Shown in pieces: positions 18,686 through 26,482 of a stretch of 43,937 nt of DNA (the stretch's first letter is position 1; every line of letters starts with the position of its first letter). Below the pieces are notes generated by a model. It did no database searches. It saw nothing but the letters and a program-made list of their open reading frames with translations, and was not told the origin of the DNA. Source of the DNA: an uncultured Collinsella sp. (GTDB lineage: Bacteria > Actinomycetota > Coriobacteriia > Coriobacteriales > Coriobacteriaceae); assembly GCA_958403205.1 (NCBI GenBank), contig CATXWM010000017.1, positions 1 through 43,937 of the forward strand. The letters run 5' to 3'. Both the position numbers and the translations under genes were made by a program.

Positions 18686-20701
18686 ATGGTAAAGATTCGA
18701 GAGAAGCAAACCGAGCAGCTCGAGAAAGCTGCCTCCAAGGGGCTCAAGCTCGGTGGCTGGAAGAAGATGACGCTGTCTTCTAAGATTGCCGCCGTCGTGC
18801 TGGTGCTGGTCGCCCTGACCGCGATTCTGGCGCCTCTTCTTGCCCCCTATAGCCCGGTCGAGATTTTCACTGCTCGCCAGGCTCCCGGCAATGGATTTAT
18901 CTTCGGTACCGACGATAAGGGTCGCGACATTCTGTCGCGCATGCTCTACGGTGGTCGTTACTCGCTGATCATCGGCTTTGGTGCCACTGCCATGGCTCTG
19001 GTCTGCGGCTCGGTCGTGGGCGCCCTCGCGGCGGTTTCGCGCAAGTCCGTTTCCGAGGCGATCATGCGCATCCTGGACATCATCATGTCCATCCCGGGCA
19101 TCGCCCTCGCGGCCGTCTTCGTCTCCATCCTGGGCAATTCCGTGCCGTCGATCATCTTCGCCATCGGCTTTATGTACACTCCGCAGATTGCCCGTATCGT
19201 GCGCGCCAACATCGTGTCCGAGTACGGCGAGGACTATGTCCGCGCGGTCATCGTTTCCGGCGCCAAGGCTCCGTGGATTTTGATTAAGCACGTCCTGCGC
19301 AACTGCATCGCCCCGATTATGGTCTTCACCGTTACCCTGGTCGCCGACGCCATCATCTTCGAGGCCTCGCTGACCTTTATCGGCGCTGGTATTCAGGAGC
19401 CTACCGCTACCTGGGGAAACATCCTCGCCGATGCTCGCGGTGGCGTGCTCGCTGGCCGTTGGTGGCAGGCGCTGTTCCCGGGCCTGGCCATCATGATCAC
19501 GTGCCTGGCACTCAACATCCTGTCCGAGGGTATTACCGACGCCATGGCCGCTGCTCCCTCCGCCGCCCTGGATCCGACCGACTCCTCCAAGCGCCGCGAG
19601 GCCGACCTGCTGGTCTCCGACCCCGTTCGCGCCTACAAGGAGCAGGCTCAGTCCCTGTCCGCCCGTCTTGGCGCTCTGCGTGATGTCGAACTCAAGCGTA
19701 ACGACCGCCATGTGCCCGATGAGTCCGTTGAGCCGATCCTTTCGGTCCGCGATTTCTGCATCCAGTTTGAGCACCACGGTGACATCAACGTCGTCGACCA
19801 CGTTAACTTTGACGTCCGTCCCGGCCAGACCATGGGCCTGGTCGGCGAGTCCGGCTGCGGTAAGTCCATCACCACGCTGGCCATCATGGGCCTGACCGAC
19901 GATGACGAGCATCTTTCCGGTGAGGTTCTCTGGGAGGGCCGCGACCTGCTCAAGATGAGCAAGAAGGAGTGGTTCGGCCTGCGCGGTACCGATATCGCCA
20001 TGGTCTATCAGGACGCCCTGTCCTCGCTCAACCCCTCCATGCTCATTTCCGCCCAGATGAATCAGCTCACCAAGCGTGGCGGCACCCGTAGCGCCGAGGA
20101 GCTCCTGGAGCTCGTGGGCCTCGACCCCAAGCGTACGCTCGAGAGCTATCCGCATGAGCTTTCCGGTGGTCAGCGTCAGCGCGTTCTGATCGCTATGGCC
20201 CTTACCCGCGACCCCAAGCTGGTCATCTGCGACGAGCCCACGACCGCTCTGGACGTTACCGTCCAGAAGCAGGTCATCAAGCTGCTTAACGACCTTCAGG
20301 CCAAGCTCGGCTTTGCCATGATCTTCGTTTCGCACGACCTGGCGCTGGTCGCCGAGGTCGCCCACAACATCACGGTTATGTACGCTGGCCAGGTTATCGA
20401 GCAGGCGCCCACCAAGGAGCTGCTCACCAACCCGATCCACGAGTACACCCGCGGTCTTCTGGGCTCCGTTCTGTCCATCGAGAGCGGCTCGGGCCGCCTG
20501 CACCAGGTGCCCGGCGCCGTTCCGAGCCCGCGCGATTTCCCCAAGGGCGATCGCTTCGCGCCCCGCTCGAGCCATCCGCGCATTGGCCTGGACACCCGTC
20601 CGGTCTTCAAGCGCGTGCCCGGCACCGAGCACTTCTATTCCGAGCTCCCCGATGAGGTGCTCAAGGCAAATGGTTTGACCCCTCACGCGGAGGTGATGTA
20701 G
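18686..20701 (+). CDS. ABC transporter permease-ATPase fusion (DppC-DppD type, SatC-like)
   Basis: A single 671-residue chain contains both the second permease and the first ATPase of the importer. Residues 1-290 are a DppC-like membrane domain (TM1 near 33-55, FGTDDKGRDILSR at 73-85, EAA loop around 181-206). A linker of about 60 polar residues follows, then an ABC domain from about 349 with Walker A GESGCGKS (387-394), LSGGQRQRV, and Walker B ICDEPTTALD, ending in an oligopeptide-ATPase C-terminal domain. From memory, the sialic-acid transporter SatABCD has the same fusion, which supports the substrate assignment. The reading frame is continuous. The stop codon abuts the start of the next gene. 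Confidence 0.9.
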   Translation: MVKIREKQTEQLEKAASKGLKLGGWKKMTLSSKIAAVVLVLVALTAILAPLLAPYSPVEIFTARQAPGNGFIFGTDDKGRDILSRMLYGGRYSLIIGFGATAMALVCGSVVGALAAVSRKSVSEAIMRILDIIMSIPGIALAAVFVSILGNSVPSIIFAIGFMYTPQIARIVRANIVSEYGEDYVRAVIVSGAKAPWILIKHVLRNCIAPIMVFTVTLVADAIIFEASLTFIGAGIQEPTATWGNILADARGGVLAGRWWQALFPGLAIMITCLALNILSEGITDAMAAAPSAALDPTDSSKRREADLLVSDPVRAYKEQAQSLSARLGALRDVELKRNDRHVPDESVEPILSVRDFCIQFEHHGDINVVDHVNFDVRPGQTMGLVGESGCGKSITTLAIMGLTDDDEHLSGEVLWEGRDLLKMSKKEWFGLRGTDIAMVYQDALSSLNPSMLISAQMNQLTKRGGTRSAEELLELVGLDPKRTLESYPHELSGGQRQRVLIAMALTRDPKLVICDEPTTALDVTVQKQVIKLLNDLQAKLGFAMIFVSHDLALVAEVAHNITVMYAGQVIEQAPTKELLTNPIHEYTRGLLGSVLSIESGSGRLHQVPGAVPSPRDFPKGDRFAPRSSHPRIGLDTRPVFKRVPGTEHFYSELPDEVLKANGLTPHAEVM

Positions 20702-21529
20702 ATGAGCGAGACCGCAGTCAACGGCGTCGAGCCGATCATCTTCCTTGATGACGTCCACGTCACCTTTAGGACCCGTACCGGCTCGATTCTGCACCCCAAC
20801 CTGGTTCACGCCGTCCAGGGTGTAACGATTAAGCTCATGCCCGGACAGACCATCGGCATCGTCGGCGAGTCCGGTTGCGGAAAGTCCACCACCGCCAACG
20901 TCATGTGTGGCCTGCAGGCCCCCACGAGTGGCAAGGTCTACTTTAAGGGCAAGGACGTTACTAAACGTACCGCCGAGGACCGTCGCCACATGGGCCGCGT
21001 CATCTCGGTCGTGTTCCAGAACCCGGCCACGGCGCTCAACCCCCGCATGGTCGTTCGCGAGCAACTGCTCGACCCCATGCGCGTCCACAACTTGGGTACC
21101 GAGGCCGAGCAGGAGAAGCGCGTCAAGGAGCTCTTGGAGCTCACCGGTCTGCCCAGCTCTGCCGCCGAGGTTCTTCCCGGCCAGCTTTCGGGCGGCCAGC
21201 GCCAGCGCGTCGCAATTGCCCGTGCCCTGTCGCTGAACCCCGATGCCATCATCGCCGACGAGCCCACCTCGGCTCTGGACGTTTCGGTCCGCGCGCAGAT
21301 TCTAAACCTGCTGACCGACCTTAAGAAGGAGCTCGGCCTGGCCATGGTATTTATCAGCCATGACATCCAGACGGTCCGCTACATCTCCGACGACATTATC
21401 GTCATGAATGGCGGCAAGATCGTTGAGCAGGGCGAGGCCAAGCAGGTCTTCCAGCATCCTCAAGACCCCTACACCAAGATGCTGCTTGGCGCTGCGCCGT
21501 CGCTGCTGCATCCCAAGCTCGGCGAGTAA
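20702..21529 (+). CDS. ABC transporter ATPase, DppF/SatD-like
   Basis: Second nucleotide-binding subunit of the importer. The 275-residue protein has Walker A GESGCGKST (55-63), signature LSGGQRQRVAIARAL, Walker B (DAIIADEPTSALD) and a switch histidine (FISHD). It is shorter than typical DppF because it lacks most of the C-terminal oligopeptide domain. The ATG follows the stop of the fusion gene with no spacer and the ribosome site GGAGG lies inside that gene, so the two subunits are translationally coupled. Confidence 0.9.
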   Translation: MSETAVNGVEPIIFLDDVHVTFRTRTGSILHPNLVHAVQGVTIKLMPGQTIGIVGESGCGKSTTANVMCGLQAPTSGKVYFKGKDVTKRTAEDRRHMGRVISVVFQNPATALNPRMVVREQLLDPMRVHNLGTEAEQEKRVKELLELTGLPSSAAEVLPGQLSGGQRQRVAIARALSLNPDAIIADEPTSALDVSVRAQILNLLTDLKKELGLAMVFISHDIQTVRYISDDIIVMNGGKIVEQGEAKQVFQHPQDPYTKMLLGAAPSLLHPKLGE

Positions 21530-21545
21530 CTTCGCTTTCCCTCCC

Positions 21546-21573
21546 GTGCGCCCGGTTCCCTTGCCGGGCGCAC
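21546..21573 (+). other. GC-rich hairpin between the ATPase and esterase genes
   Basis: A perfect 10-bp stem (21546-21555 with 21564-21573) with an 8-base loop and no T-tract. It probably limits 3'-decay or slows transcription between the transport and catabolic genes. Confidence 0.5.
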
Positions 21574-21609
21574 CTCCGTTGCGATTTCGAAAGGTTGGGT
21601 TCACGAGCC

Positions 21610-22587
21610 ATGTCAAGTGCTCAGGAGCTACAACATCAATTTGGTGAATATCGAGGCGCCATGCCCCGTCCATCAGATTTCGATCTCTTTTGGAAGGATC
21701 GCATGGCCGAGGCTGACGCCGTCGGGCTTGACTATGCGATCGAGGCGGCATCGGTCACCGATGCCGTGACCTGCCAGCTTTTCGATCTCTGGTATACCGG
21801 CATGTGTGGCGCTCGCCTGCACGCCAAGTACCTTAAACCTGTCTCGGACGAGCCCGTGCCATTGGTACTTCAGTTCCATGGATATCCAGGTGCGAGTCGC
21901 AGCTGGTTTGAGCAGGCATCGTTTGCGGGCATGGGTATGGCGCTGATTGCTCTCGATTGCCCTGGCCAAGGAGGACCCTCCGAGGACATTGGCGGATTTG
22001 AGGGCACAACGGTCGCGGGCCATATCGTCGCCGGTATCGACGGCGACCCGGCCAACCTCTACTATGTCCGCTTGCACCAAGATATTCGCATTCTGTGCCG
22101 TATTGTTCGCGAGCTCGAGGGCATCGATCTTGCCCGTGTGTTTGTGAACGGCGCGTCGCAGGGCGGCGGTTTGGGTATAGCGACCTGTGCGCTTAACAGC
22201 GAGCTTATCAATCGCGCCGCCATCCTCTATCCCTTCCTGTCGGATTTCCGCCTGGTCTGGGATTTGGATGCCGACGACATCGCCTACGAGGGCCTGCGCT
22301 ATTGGTCTCGCTGGTTTGACGAGGACTCGACTCGTATCGACGAAGCCTATGCCAAGCTGGCGTACTTCGATTCCAAGAACTTTGCCCCCATGGTCAAATG
22401 CCCCGTGCTGTTTGGCACGGGCACAGCCGATATCGTCTGCCCTCCGGCGACGCAGTTTGCAGTCTACAACAACCTGACCTGTGAAAAGCGTCATGAGTTC
22501 TTTGAAGGCTTCGGTCACGAGGAGATTCAGGATTTTGACGATCTGATCATTCCATTTTTCTGCAAGGGAGGGGAGGCTCATGTCTAA
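21610..22587 (+). CDS. AXE1-type carbohydrate acetylesterase, probable sialic-acid O-acetylesterase
   Basis: An alpha/beta-hydrolase of the acetyl xylan esterase/cephalosporin-C deacetylase family. The 325-residue protein shows the N-terminal family motif FDLFWKDRM (24-32), oxyanion segment HGYPG (90-94), nucleophile elbow GASQGG with Ser183, Asp274 in GTADIVCPP and His303 in FGHEE, a complete catalytic triad. Its place between a sialic-acid importer and the lyase suggests removal of O-acetyl groups from imported sialic acid before cleavage. This would be a different fold from NanS and is inference. ATG 21610 is favoured although the GAAAGG ribosome site is 15 bases away; a TTG at 21595 is possible. 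Its last eight bases overlap the next gene. Confidence 0.82.
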   Translation: MSSAQELQHQFGEYRGAMPRPSDFDLFWKDRMAEADAVGLDYAIEAASVTDAVTCQLFDLWYTGMCGARLHAKYLKPVSDEPVPLVLQFHGYPGASRSWFEQASFAGMGMALIALDCPGQGGPSEDIGGFEGTTVAGHIVAGIDGDPANLYYVRLHQDIRILCRIVRELEGIDLARVFVNGASQGGGLGIATCALNSELINRAAILYPFLSDFRLVWDLDADDIAYEGLRYWSRWFDEDSTRIDEAYAKLAYFDSKNFAPMVKCPVLFGTGTADIVCPPATQFAVYNNLTCEKRHEFFEGFGHEEIQDFDDLIIPFFCKGGEAHV

Positions 22588-23431
22588 GTGCGAGAGCAAT
22601 ATCGATGAGCTGATTGTCCCCGAGCTTGCGGGAATTGCTGGGACGGTTTCGTCAAGGCTCTCTGATTTCCGGGATTGGCGCGGCGATGCTTCTGCGGATG
22701 TTTCCGAGTTGGAGACAGCCGCTTCGGACCTTGAGGTTTGCGGGCTGACCGTTACGGCGATTGATTTCGCCAATCCGTGCGCGCGCTACTCCGAGGTTTC
22801 CTTTGAGCTCGGCGGGTATGTCGTGCACGGCCGTTTGATTGAGCCCTCTGGTTGCGCCCGAAGATCCGAGCTTGTTCCGCTGTGTCTGATGTTCCATGAC
22901 ATCGACCGACCCGTGCGGGGATGGCATCACATGACGCGGTTTGCCGCCATGGGATATGCCGTGCTTGCGCTGGACGATGAGACTATTGGATCCAGCGATC
23001 TGCAGCAGGGGATTACCTCGCCTGCTTTTGTCGAGCGTGTCCGTTGGGGCTGCGCGTTGGCGAAGGTTGCGCGCAACCTTGATGGCATGGATCCCGACCG
23101 CATCTTTGCATGGGGCGAGGGCCTTGGCGGCGGTGTCGCGCTGGCGGTTTCTGCTCTGGACGAGCGGGGCCTTGCCTGCACGGCGCTTGCCAATCCGCTT
23201 CCCAGCGGTCTCGAGACGCTGTCGCCTCGGGTTCGTGGCTCGGTGCTCATGGGCACATCGCTCATGGATACCGTGAGTGATCCCAAGGGCCAGTTTGCCG
23301 TATTCAACGGTCTTGAGTGTGACCGGAGGCATATCATCTATGCCAAATACGCTCACGAGCGCATCAATGCGTTCGAAAACGAAGTCGTCGACTTCTTTAA
23401 CCAAACGTTCTATTCGTGTTCTTTGGCCTAG
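22580..23431 (+). CDS. AXE1-like pseudo-esterase lacking the nucleophile serine
   Basis: A diverged tandem paralogue of the preceding esterase, 283 residues long. Alignable landmarks are VPLCLMFHDID (99-109, versus VPLVLQFHGYP), FAWGEGLGGG (176-185, versus FVNGASQGGG), MGTSLMDTV, QFAVFNGLECDRRH and KYAHERI. The residue matching the catalytic Ser is Gly181, while the Asp (230) and His (259) positions are kept. The oxyanion motif is altered and about 40 residues of the cap region are missing. The frame is intact, ending in TAG, and overlaps the upstream gene by eight bases, so it is expressed with it. It may bind sugar, act as a partner of the active esterase, or be an early decay product. Confidence 0.75.
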   Translation: MSKCESNIDELIVPELAGIAGTVSSRLSDFRDWRGDASADVSELETAASDLEVCGLTVTAIDFANPCARYSEVSFELGGYVVHGRLIEPSGCARRSELVPLCLMFHDIDRPVRGWHHMTRFAAMGYAVLALDDETIGSSDLQQGITSPAFVERVRWGCALAKVARNLDGMDPDRIFAWGEGLGGGVALAVSALDERGLACTALANPLPSGLETLSPRVRGSVLMGTSLMDTVSDPKGQFAVFNGLECDRRHIIYAKYAHERINAFENEVVDFFNQTFYSCSLA

Positions 23432-23499
23432 ACGGCCTGGACACCGCCAACAAGAGTGGGCGGCATAGGGCTGCCCGCCAGACAACTAAGGAGATTCTT

Positions 23500-24420
23500 G
23501 TGGCAACTCAGAAATTCACCGGCGTTATCCCTCCCGTCGTTGTTCCCGATACCGAAGACCACCAGCTCGACGTTGCCTCCTTTGAGCGCAGCATCAACCG
23601 CATGATCGATGCCGGCGTCGATGGCCTGTTCTTCCTGGGCTCCTCGGGCGAGGTCGTCTTCTCCACCGACGAGCGCCGTCGCCAGATTGTCGCAGAGGCC
23701 GTCCGTATCGTCGACCACCGCGTTCCCGTTCTGGTCGGCATCATCGACACCGAGACCGAGCGCATGATCGAGCACGGCAAGGTCGCTCAGGAGCTGGGCG
23801 CCGATGCGCTCGTCGCCACCTGCCCGTTCTATGCCCTGCAGGGCATGACCGAGGTCGAGGAGCACTTCCGCATCCTTCACGAGGAACTCGACCTGCCCAT
23901 CTTCGCCTACGACATCCCCGTGTGCGTCCACACCAAGCTCCCCTGGAAGCTCCTTGCTAAGCTCGGCGCCGAGGGCGTCCTGGCTGGCGTCAAGGATTCC
24001 TCGGGCGATGACATCTCGTTCCGCTACCTCATTCAGGAGAACGAGAAGAACGGCCATCCGATGAGCATCCTTACCGGCCATGAGGTCGTCGTCGACGGTG
24101 CCTATCTCGGTGGCGCCGACGGTTCCGTTCCGGGCCTCGCCAACGTTGAGCCCGAGGGCTACGTTCGTCAGTGGAAGGCCGCTCAGGCTGGTGACTGGGC
24201 TACCGTCAAGGCCGAGCAGGATCGCCTCAATGAGATTTCGCACATCTGGGATGTCACCTCGGGCGTCCAGGGCTATGCCGGTGGCGTCGGCGCCTTCAAG
24301 ACCGCTATGAACCTCATGGGCATCTTCGACAGCCCGACCATGCCGCGCCCGGTGAAGGCCATGACCGGTGAGAACGTCGAGGCGATTCGCAAGGTCCTCC
24401 AGGACAACGGTCTCCTTTAA
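23500..24420 (+). CDS. nanA: N-acetylneuraminate lyase (DHDPS/NAL aldolase family)
   Basis: Predicted to cleave N-acetylneuraminate to N-acetylmannosamine and pyruvate. The 306-residue TIM-barrel protein has GSSGE (47-51), the catalytic tyrosine in FAYDIP (Tyr137) and the Schiff-base lysine in AGVKDSSGD (Lys165). Sequence alone cannot separate this enzyme from other DHDPS-family aldolases (DapA, KDG aldolase); the adjacent kinase and NanE genes make the lyase call likely. The start is GTG at 23500 with AAGGAG six bases before it. Longer starts would read through the end of the upstream gene. A long palindrome follows directly after its stop. Confidence 0.82.
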   Translation: MATQKFTGVIPPVVVPDTEDHQLDVASFERSINRMIDAGVDGLFFLGSSGEVVFSTDERRRQIVAEAVRIVDHRVPVLVGIIDTETERMIEHGKVAQELGADALVATCPFYALQGMTEVEEHFRILHEELDLPIFAYDIPVCVHTKLPWKLLAKLGAEGVLAGVKDSSGDDISFRYLIQENEKNGHPMSILTGHEVVVDGAYLGGADGSVPGLANVEPEGYVRQWKAAQAGDWATVKAEQDRLNEISHIWDVTSGVQGYAGGVGAFKTAMNLMGIFDSPTMPRPVKAMTGENVEAIRKVLQDNGLL

Positions 24421-24423
24421 AGC

Positions 24424-24519
24424 TTTCCCAGGCACCCGACCTCGCCGTTCAACCGTGCGGCCATGACCCATTAGGCCAATGGCCGCACGGTTTCTCGGCG
24501 ATCTCGGGCACCTGGAAAA
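24424..24519. repeat. Long imperfect palindrome A, after nanA
   Basis: Four bases after the nanA stop, an inner perfect 14-bp stem (24451-24464 with 24479-24492) is nested in outer 20-base arms (24428-24447 with 24496-24515) that match at 16 of 20 positions, with short T and A stretches at the ends. The total hairpin spans 96 bases. Neither strand has a proper T-tract, so it is not a typical terminator. Confidence 0.85.
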
Positions 24520-24591
24520 CCTTTACCGCGCTGTGACGGCTAGCCTGACGGCGCATTTCCTGTAGTTGTTTTGTCTCCGAAGGAGAACGAC

Positions 24592-25557
24592 ATGGAGAAC
24601 AAGTACGTCTGCTCTGTCGATATCGGCGGAACTAAGATCGCGACTGCCATCATGGAGTACCCGGCTGACGGCGGTGTGCCCCATCCCGTTTTTGAGGCTG
24701 AGGTTCCCACCGAGGCCCAGGAGGGTGGCGAAGCGGTCTTCCAGCGCATCGAGGCGTCTATCAAGGCAGCTCTTGAGGCAAATCCCGATGTCGAGGTCCT
24801 CGGAGTTGGCATCGGCGCTGCCGGTGTCGTCGACCCCAAGACGGGCGCCATCGCGTATGCCAATGAGATTATGCCCGGCTGGTCCGGCGTTCAGTTGGGG
24901 CCGCGTCTGCGCGAGGACCTCGGCCTTCCCGTTGCCGTTGTAGGCGACGTGCAGGCTCATGCTCTGGGCGAGGCCCACTGGGGCGTCGGCAAGGGCAAGT
25001 TCTCCGTCTTGTGTTTGGGCATCGGTACGGGCATCGGCGGCGCATATGTCGAGAACGGCCGCGTGATGCAGGGCTTCCATGGTGCTGCCGGCCATATGGG
25101 CCACATCGAGTGCTCGGCTGCCGCCGGCATTCCCTGCGCCTGCGGGCGTTCCGGCCATCTGGAGTCGGTTGCTTCCGGAACATCAATCGGGCGCATGTAC
25201 GATGAGCGTTTTGGCCGCGTCGACCCCAGCCGTCCTTCGGTCGGCCGTGACGTGAACGACCTGTGCCGCGCAGGCGACGCAAAGGCGACCGAGGTCATTC
25301 ATGACGCCGGCTTTGCGCTGGGCGCCAGCCTGGGCTCGCTCGCTAACATCCTGGACCCTGAGGTCATCGTGCTTTCGGGCGGCGTGATTCACCAAGGTCC
25401 CGATTGGCGTTCACAGACGTGGAAGGACTCGGTGCACGAGGGCTATGCCAGCCAGGCGCTCGACCCGCTTCAGGACACGCCGATTCTCATCGGCTCTCTG
25501 GAGGGCGACGCGCCGCTCATCGGTGCCGCCGAACACCTTCTTGCATCGTTGAAGTAA
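24592..25557 (+). CDS. nanK: ROK-family kinase, probable N-acetylmannosamine kinase
   Basis: Predicted to phosphorylate ManNAc to ManNAc-6-phosphate with ATP. The 321-residue protein has the ROK phosphate-binding motif DIGGTKIATAI (10-20), the catalytic aspartate near 119 (VVGDVQAHALGE), GTGIGG (145-150) and a zinc site with His168, Cys182, Cys184 and His189. The last ligand is usually cysteine (CxCGxxGC), so this enzyme has a His in its place. ROK kinases also act on glucose or GlcNAc; the neighbours NanA and NanE support ManNAc. ATG 24592 has AAGGAG upstream. A structured 98-base palindrome separates it from nanE. Confidence 0.78.
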   Translation: MENKYVCSVDIGGTKIATAIMEYPADGGVPHPVFEAEVPTEAQEGGEAVFQRIEASIKAALEANPDVEVLGVGIGAAGVVDPKTGAIAYANEIMPGWSGVQLGPRLREDLGLPVAVVGDVQAHALGEAHWGVGKGKFSVLCLGIGTGIGGAYVENGRVMQGFHGAAGHMGHIECSAAAGIPCACGRSGHLESVASGTSIGRMYDERFGRVDPSRPSVGRDVNDLCRAGDAKATEVIHDAGFALGASLGSLANILDPEVIVLSGGVIHQGPDWRSQTWKDSVHEGYASQALDPLQDTPILIGSLEGDAPLIGAAEHLLASLK

Positions 25558-25574
25558 ACATAACTACCAAGTGC

Positions 25575-25672
25575 GCCTTCTGAGGTGCCGCAGATTGACG
25601 TGAAAGAGGAGCGAAGCGTACTTCGGTACGCGAGCGACGGTTTGAACGTCAAGGTGCGGTGTCTCAGAAGGC
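25575..25672. repeat. Palindrome B with UUCG tetraloop, between nanK and nanE
   Basis: Arms of 27 bases (25575-25601 with 25646-25672) pair with only two mismatches when three G-U pairs are allowed. An inner 6-bp hairpin GCGTAC-TTCG-GTACGC (25616-25631) carries a stable C(UUCG)G loop. It is followed by GCTGTTTTGAG, so in RNA it could act as a partial terminator or processing site before nanE. It begins 18 bases after the nanK stop and ends 25 bases before the nanE start. Confidence 0.85.
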
Positions 25673-25697
25673 TGTTTTGAGAAAGGTTGAGTCGAAC

Positions 25698-26384
25698 ATG
25701 ACCGTTGATCCTTTGATCCAGTCCCTGAAGGGCAAGCTCGTCGTGAGCGTTCAGGCGTATATGGGCGAGCCGCTTCGTACGCCCGAGACCATGGCTCAAA
25801 TGTCTCGCGCTTGCGAGCTTGGCGGCGCCGCCGCCATTCGCTGCCAGGGCCTTGCCGACATTGCCGCCATTAAGGGTCGCTGTGAGGTTCCCGTCATCGG
25901 TCTGTGGAAGGACGGGCACGAGGGCGTTTACATCACGCCGACGCTGCGTCACGCTCGTGCCTGCGTTGCTGCGGGTGCCGATATCGTGGCGATCGACGCC
26001 ACCGATCGTCCGCGTCCCGATGGCAAGTCGGTCGAGGATACCTTCCGCCCGCTGCACGAGGAGGGTGTGCTCCTGATGGCGGATTGTGCCACCATCGAGG
26101 ACATTCGCCGTGCGGTTGATATGGGCTTCGACCTGGTATCCACCACACTCTCTCACGGTGTCGCCGCCATCGACTGCACCATGGCCGATGGCCCCGACCT
26201 GCCGCTCCTGCGTCAGGCGACCGAGGAATTTCCCGGCCTTCCCATCATTTGCGAGGGTCGCGTGCATACGCCCGAGGAGGCTCGCGCTGCAATCGACGCC
26301 GGCGCGTGGGCCGTTGTCGTCGGCACCGCTATCACGCACCCCACGAGTATTACAAGTTGGTTCAAGGCTGCGCTTGAGGCGTAA
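25698..26384 (+). CDS. nanE: N-acetylmannosamine-6-phosphate 2-epimerase
   Basis: Converts ManNAc-6-phosphate to GlcNAc-6-phosphate, the product that enters amino-sugar catabolism. The 228-residue TIM-barrel protein begins with the NanE signature LKGKLVVSVQA, then AAAIRCQG, PVIGLWK, the DATDRPRPDG segment, MADCATIEDIRRA and a C-terminal VVVGTAITHP phosphate-binding loop. These are specific enough to name the gene. ATG 25698 is chosen because the family motif starts about ten residues later; the ribosome site GAAAGG is 12 bases away. It is the last gene of the cluster. No nagA or nagB follows, so later steps must be encoded elsewhere. Confidence 0.93.
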   Translation: MTVDPLIQSLKGKLVVSVQAYMGEPLRTPETMAQMSRACELGGAAAIRCQGLADIAAIKGRCEVPVIGLWKDGHEGVYITPTLRHARACVAAGADIVAIDATDRPRPDGKSVEDTFRPLHEEGVLLMADCATIEDIRRAVDMGFDLVSTTLSHGVAAIDCTMADGPDLPLLRQATEEFPGLPIICEGRVHTPEEARAAIDAGAWAVVVGTAITHPTSITSWFKAALEA

Positions 26385-26411
26385 GACGGGCCTTGTATCC
26401 GCTTGGGGCGG

Positions 26412-26417
26412 TATACT
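26412..26417 (+). promoter_or_regulatory. Possible -10 box before rapZ
   Basis: TATACT lies 28 bases after the nanE stop and 65 bases before rapZ, without a clear -35. If used, the transcript would begin near 26424 and contain the hairpin at 26436-26464. Confidence 0.4.
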
Positions 26418-26435
26418 CAATAAAGGCAATTGATC

Positions 26436-26470
26436 GCGCGGGATCCGCTGGCCGGGTCCCGCGCTTATTT
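26436..26470 (+). terminator. Terminator-like hairpin between nanE and rapZ
   Basis: An 11-bp stem (26436-26446 with 26454-26464, one G-U) with a 7-base loop is followed by TTATTT. It most simply ends the nan transcript. Because a -10 box lies upstream of it, it could also attenuate rapZ. The rapZ ribosome site TAGGAGG follows immediately. Confidence 0.7.
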
Positions 26471-26482
26471 TAGGAGGCACAC

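Noticed and set aside
18077..21088. Open minus-strand frame of about 1000 codons across the permease-ATPase fusion and second ATPase genes
   Set aside because: It is the antisense shadow of strongly codon-biased G+C-rich genes. It has low-complexity Gly/Asp/His-rich composition, no ribosome site and no domain, while the plus-strand genes are clear ABC proteins.
22580..23431. Reading the second esterase-like gene as a pseudogene
   Set aside because: The frame is intact over 283 codons with proper start overlap and stop; only the catalytic serine and cap are lost, so it is kept as a coding gene.
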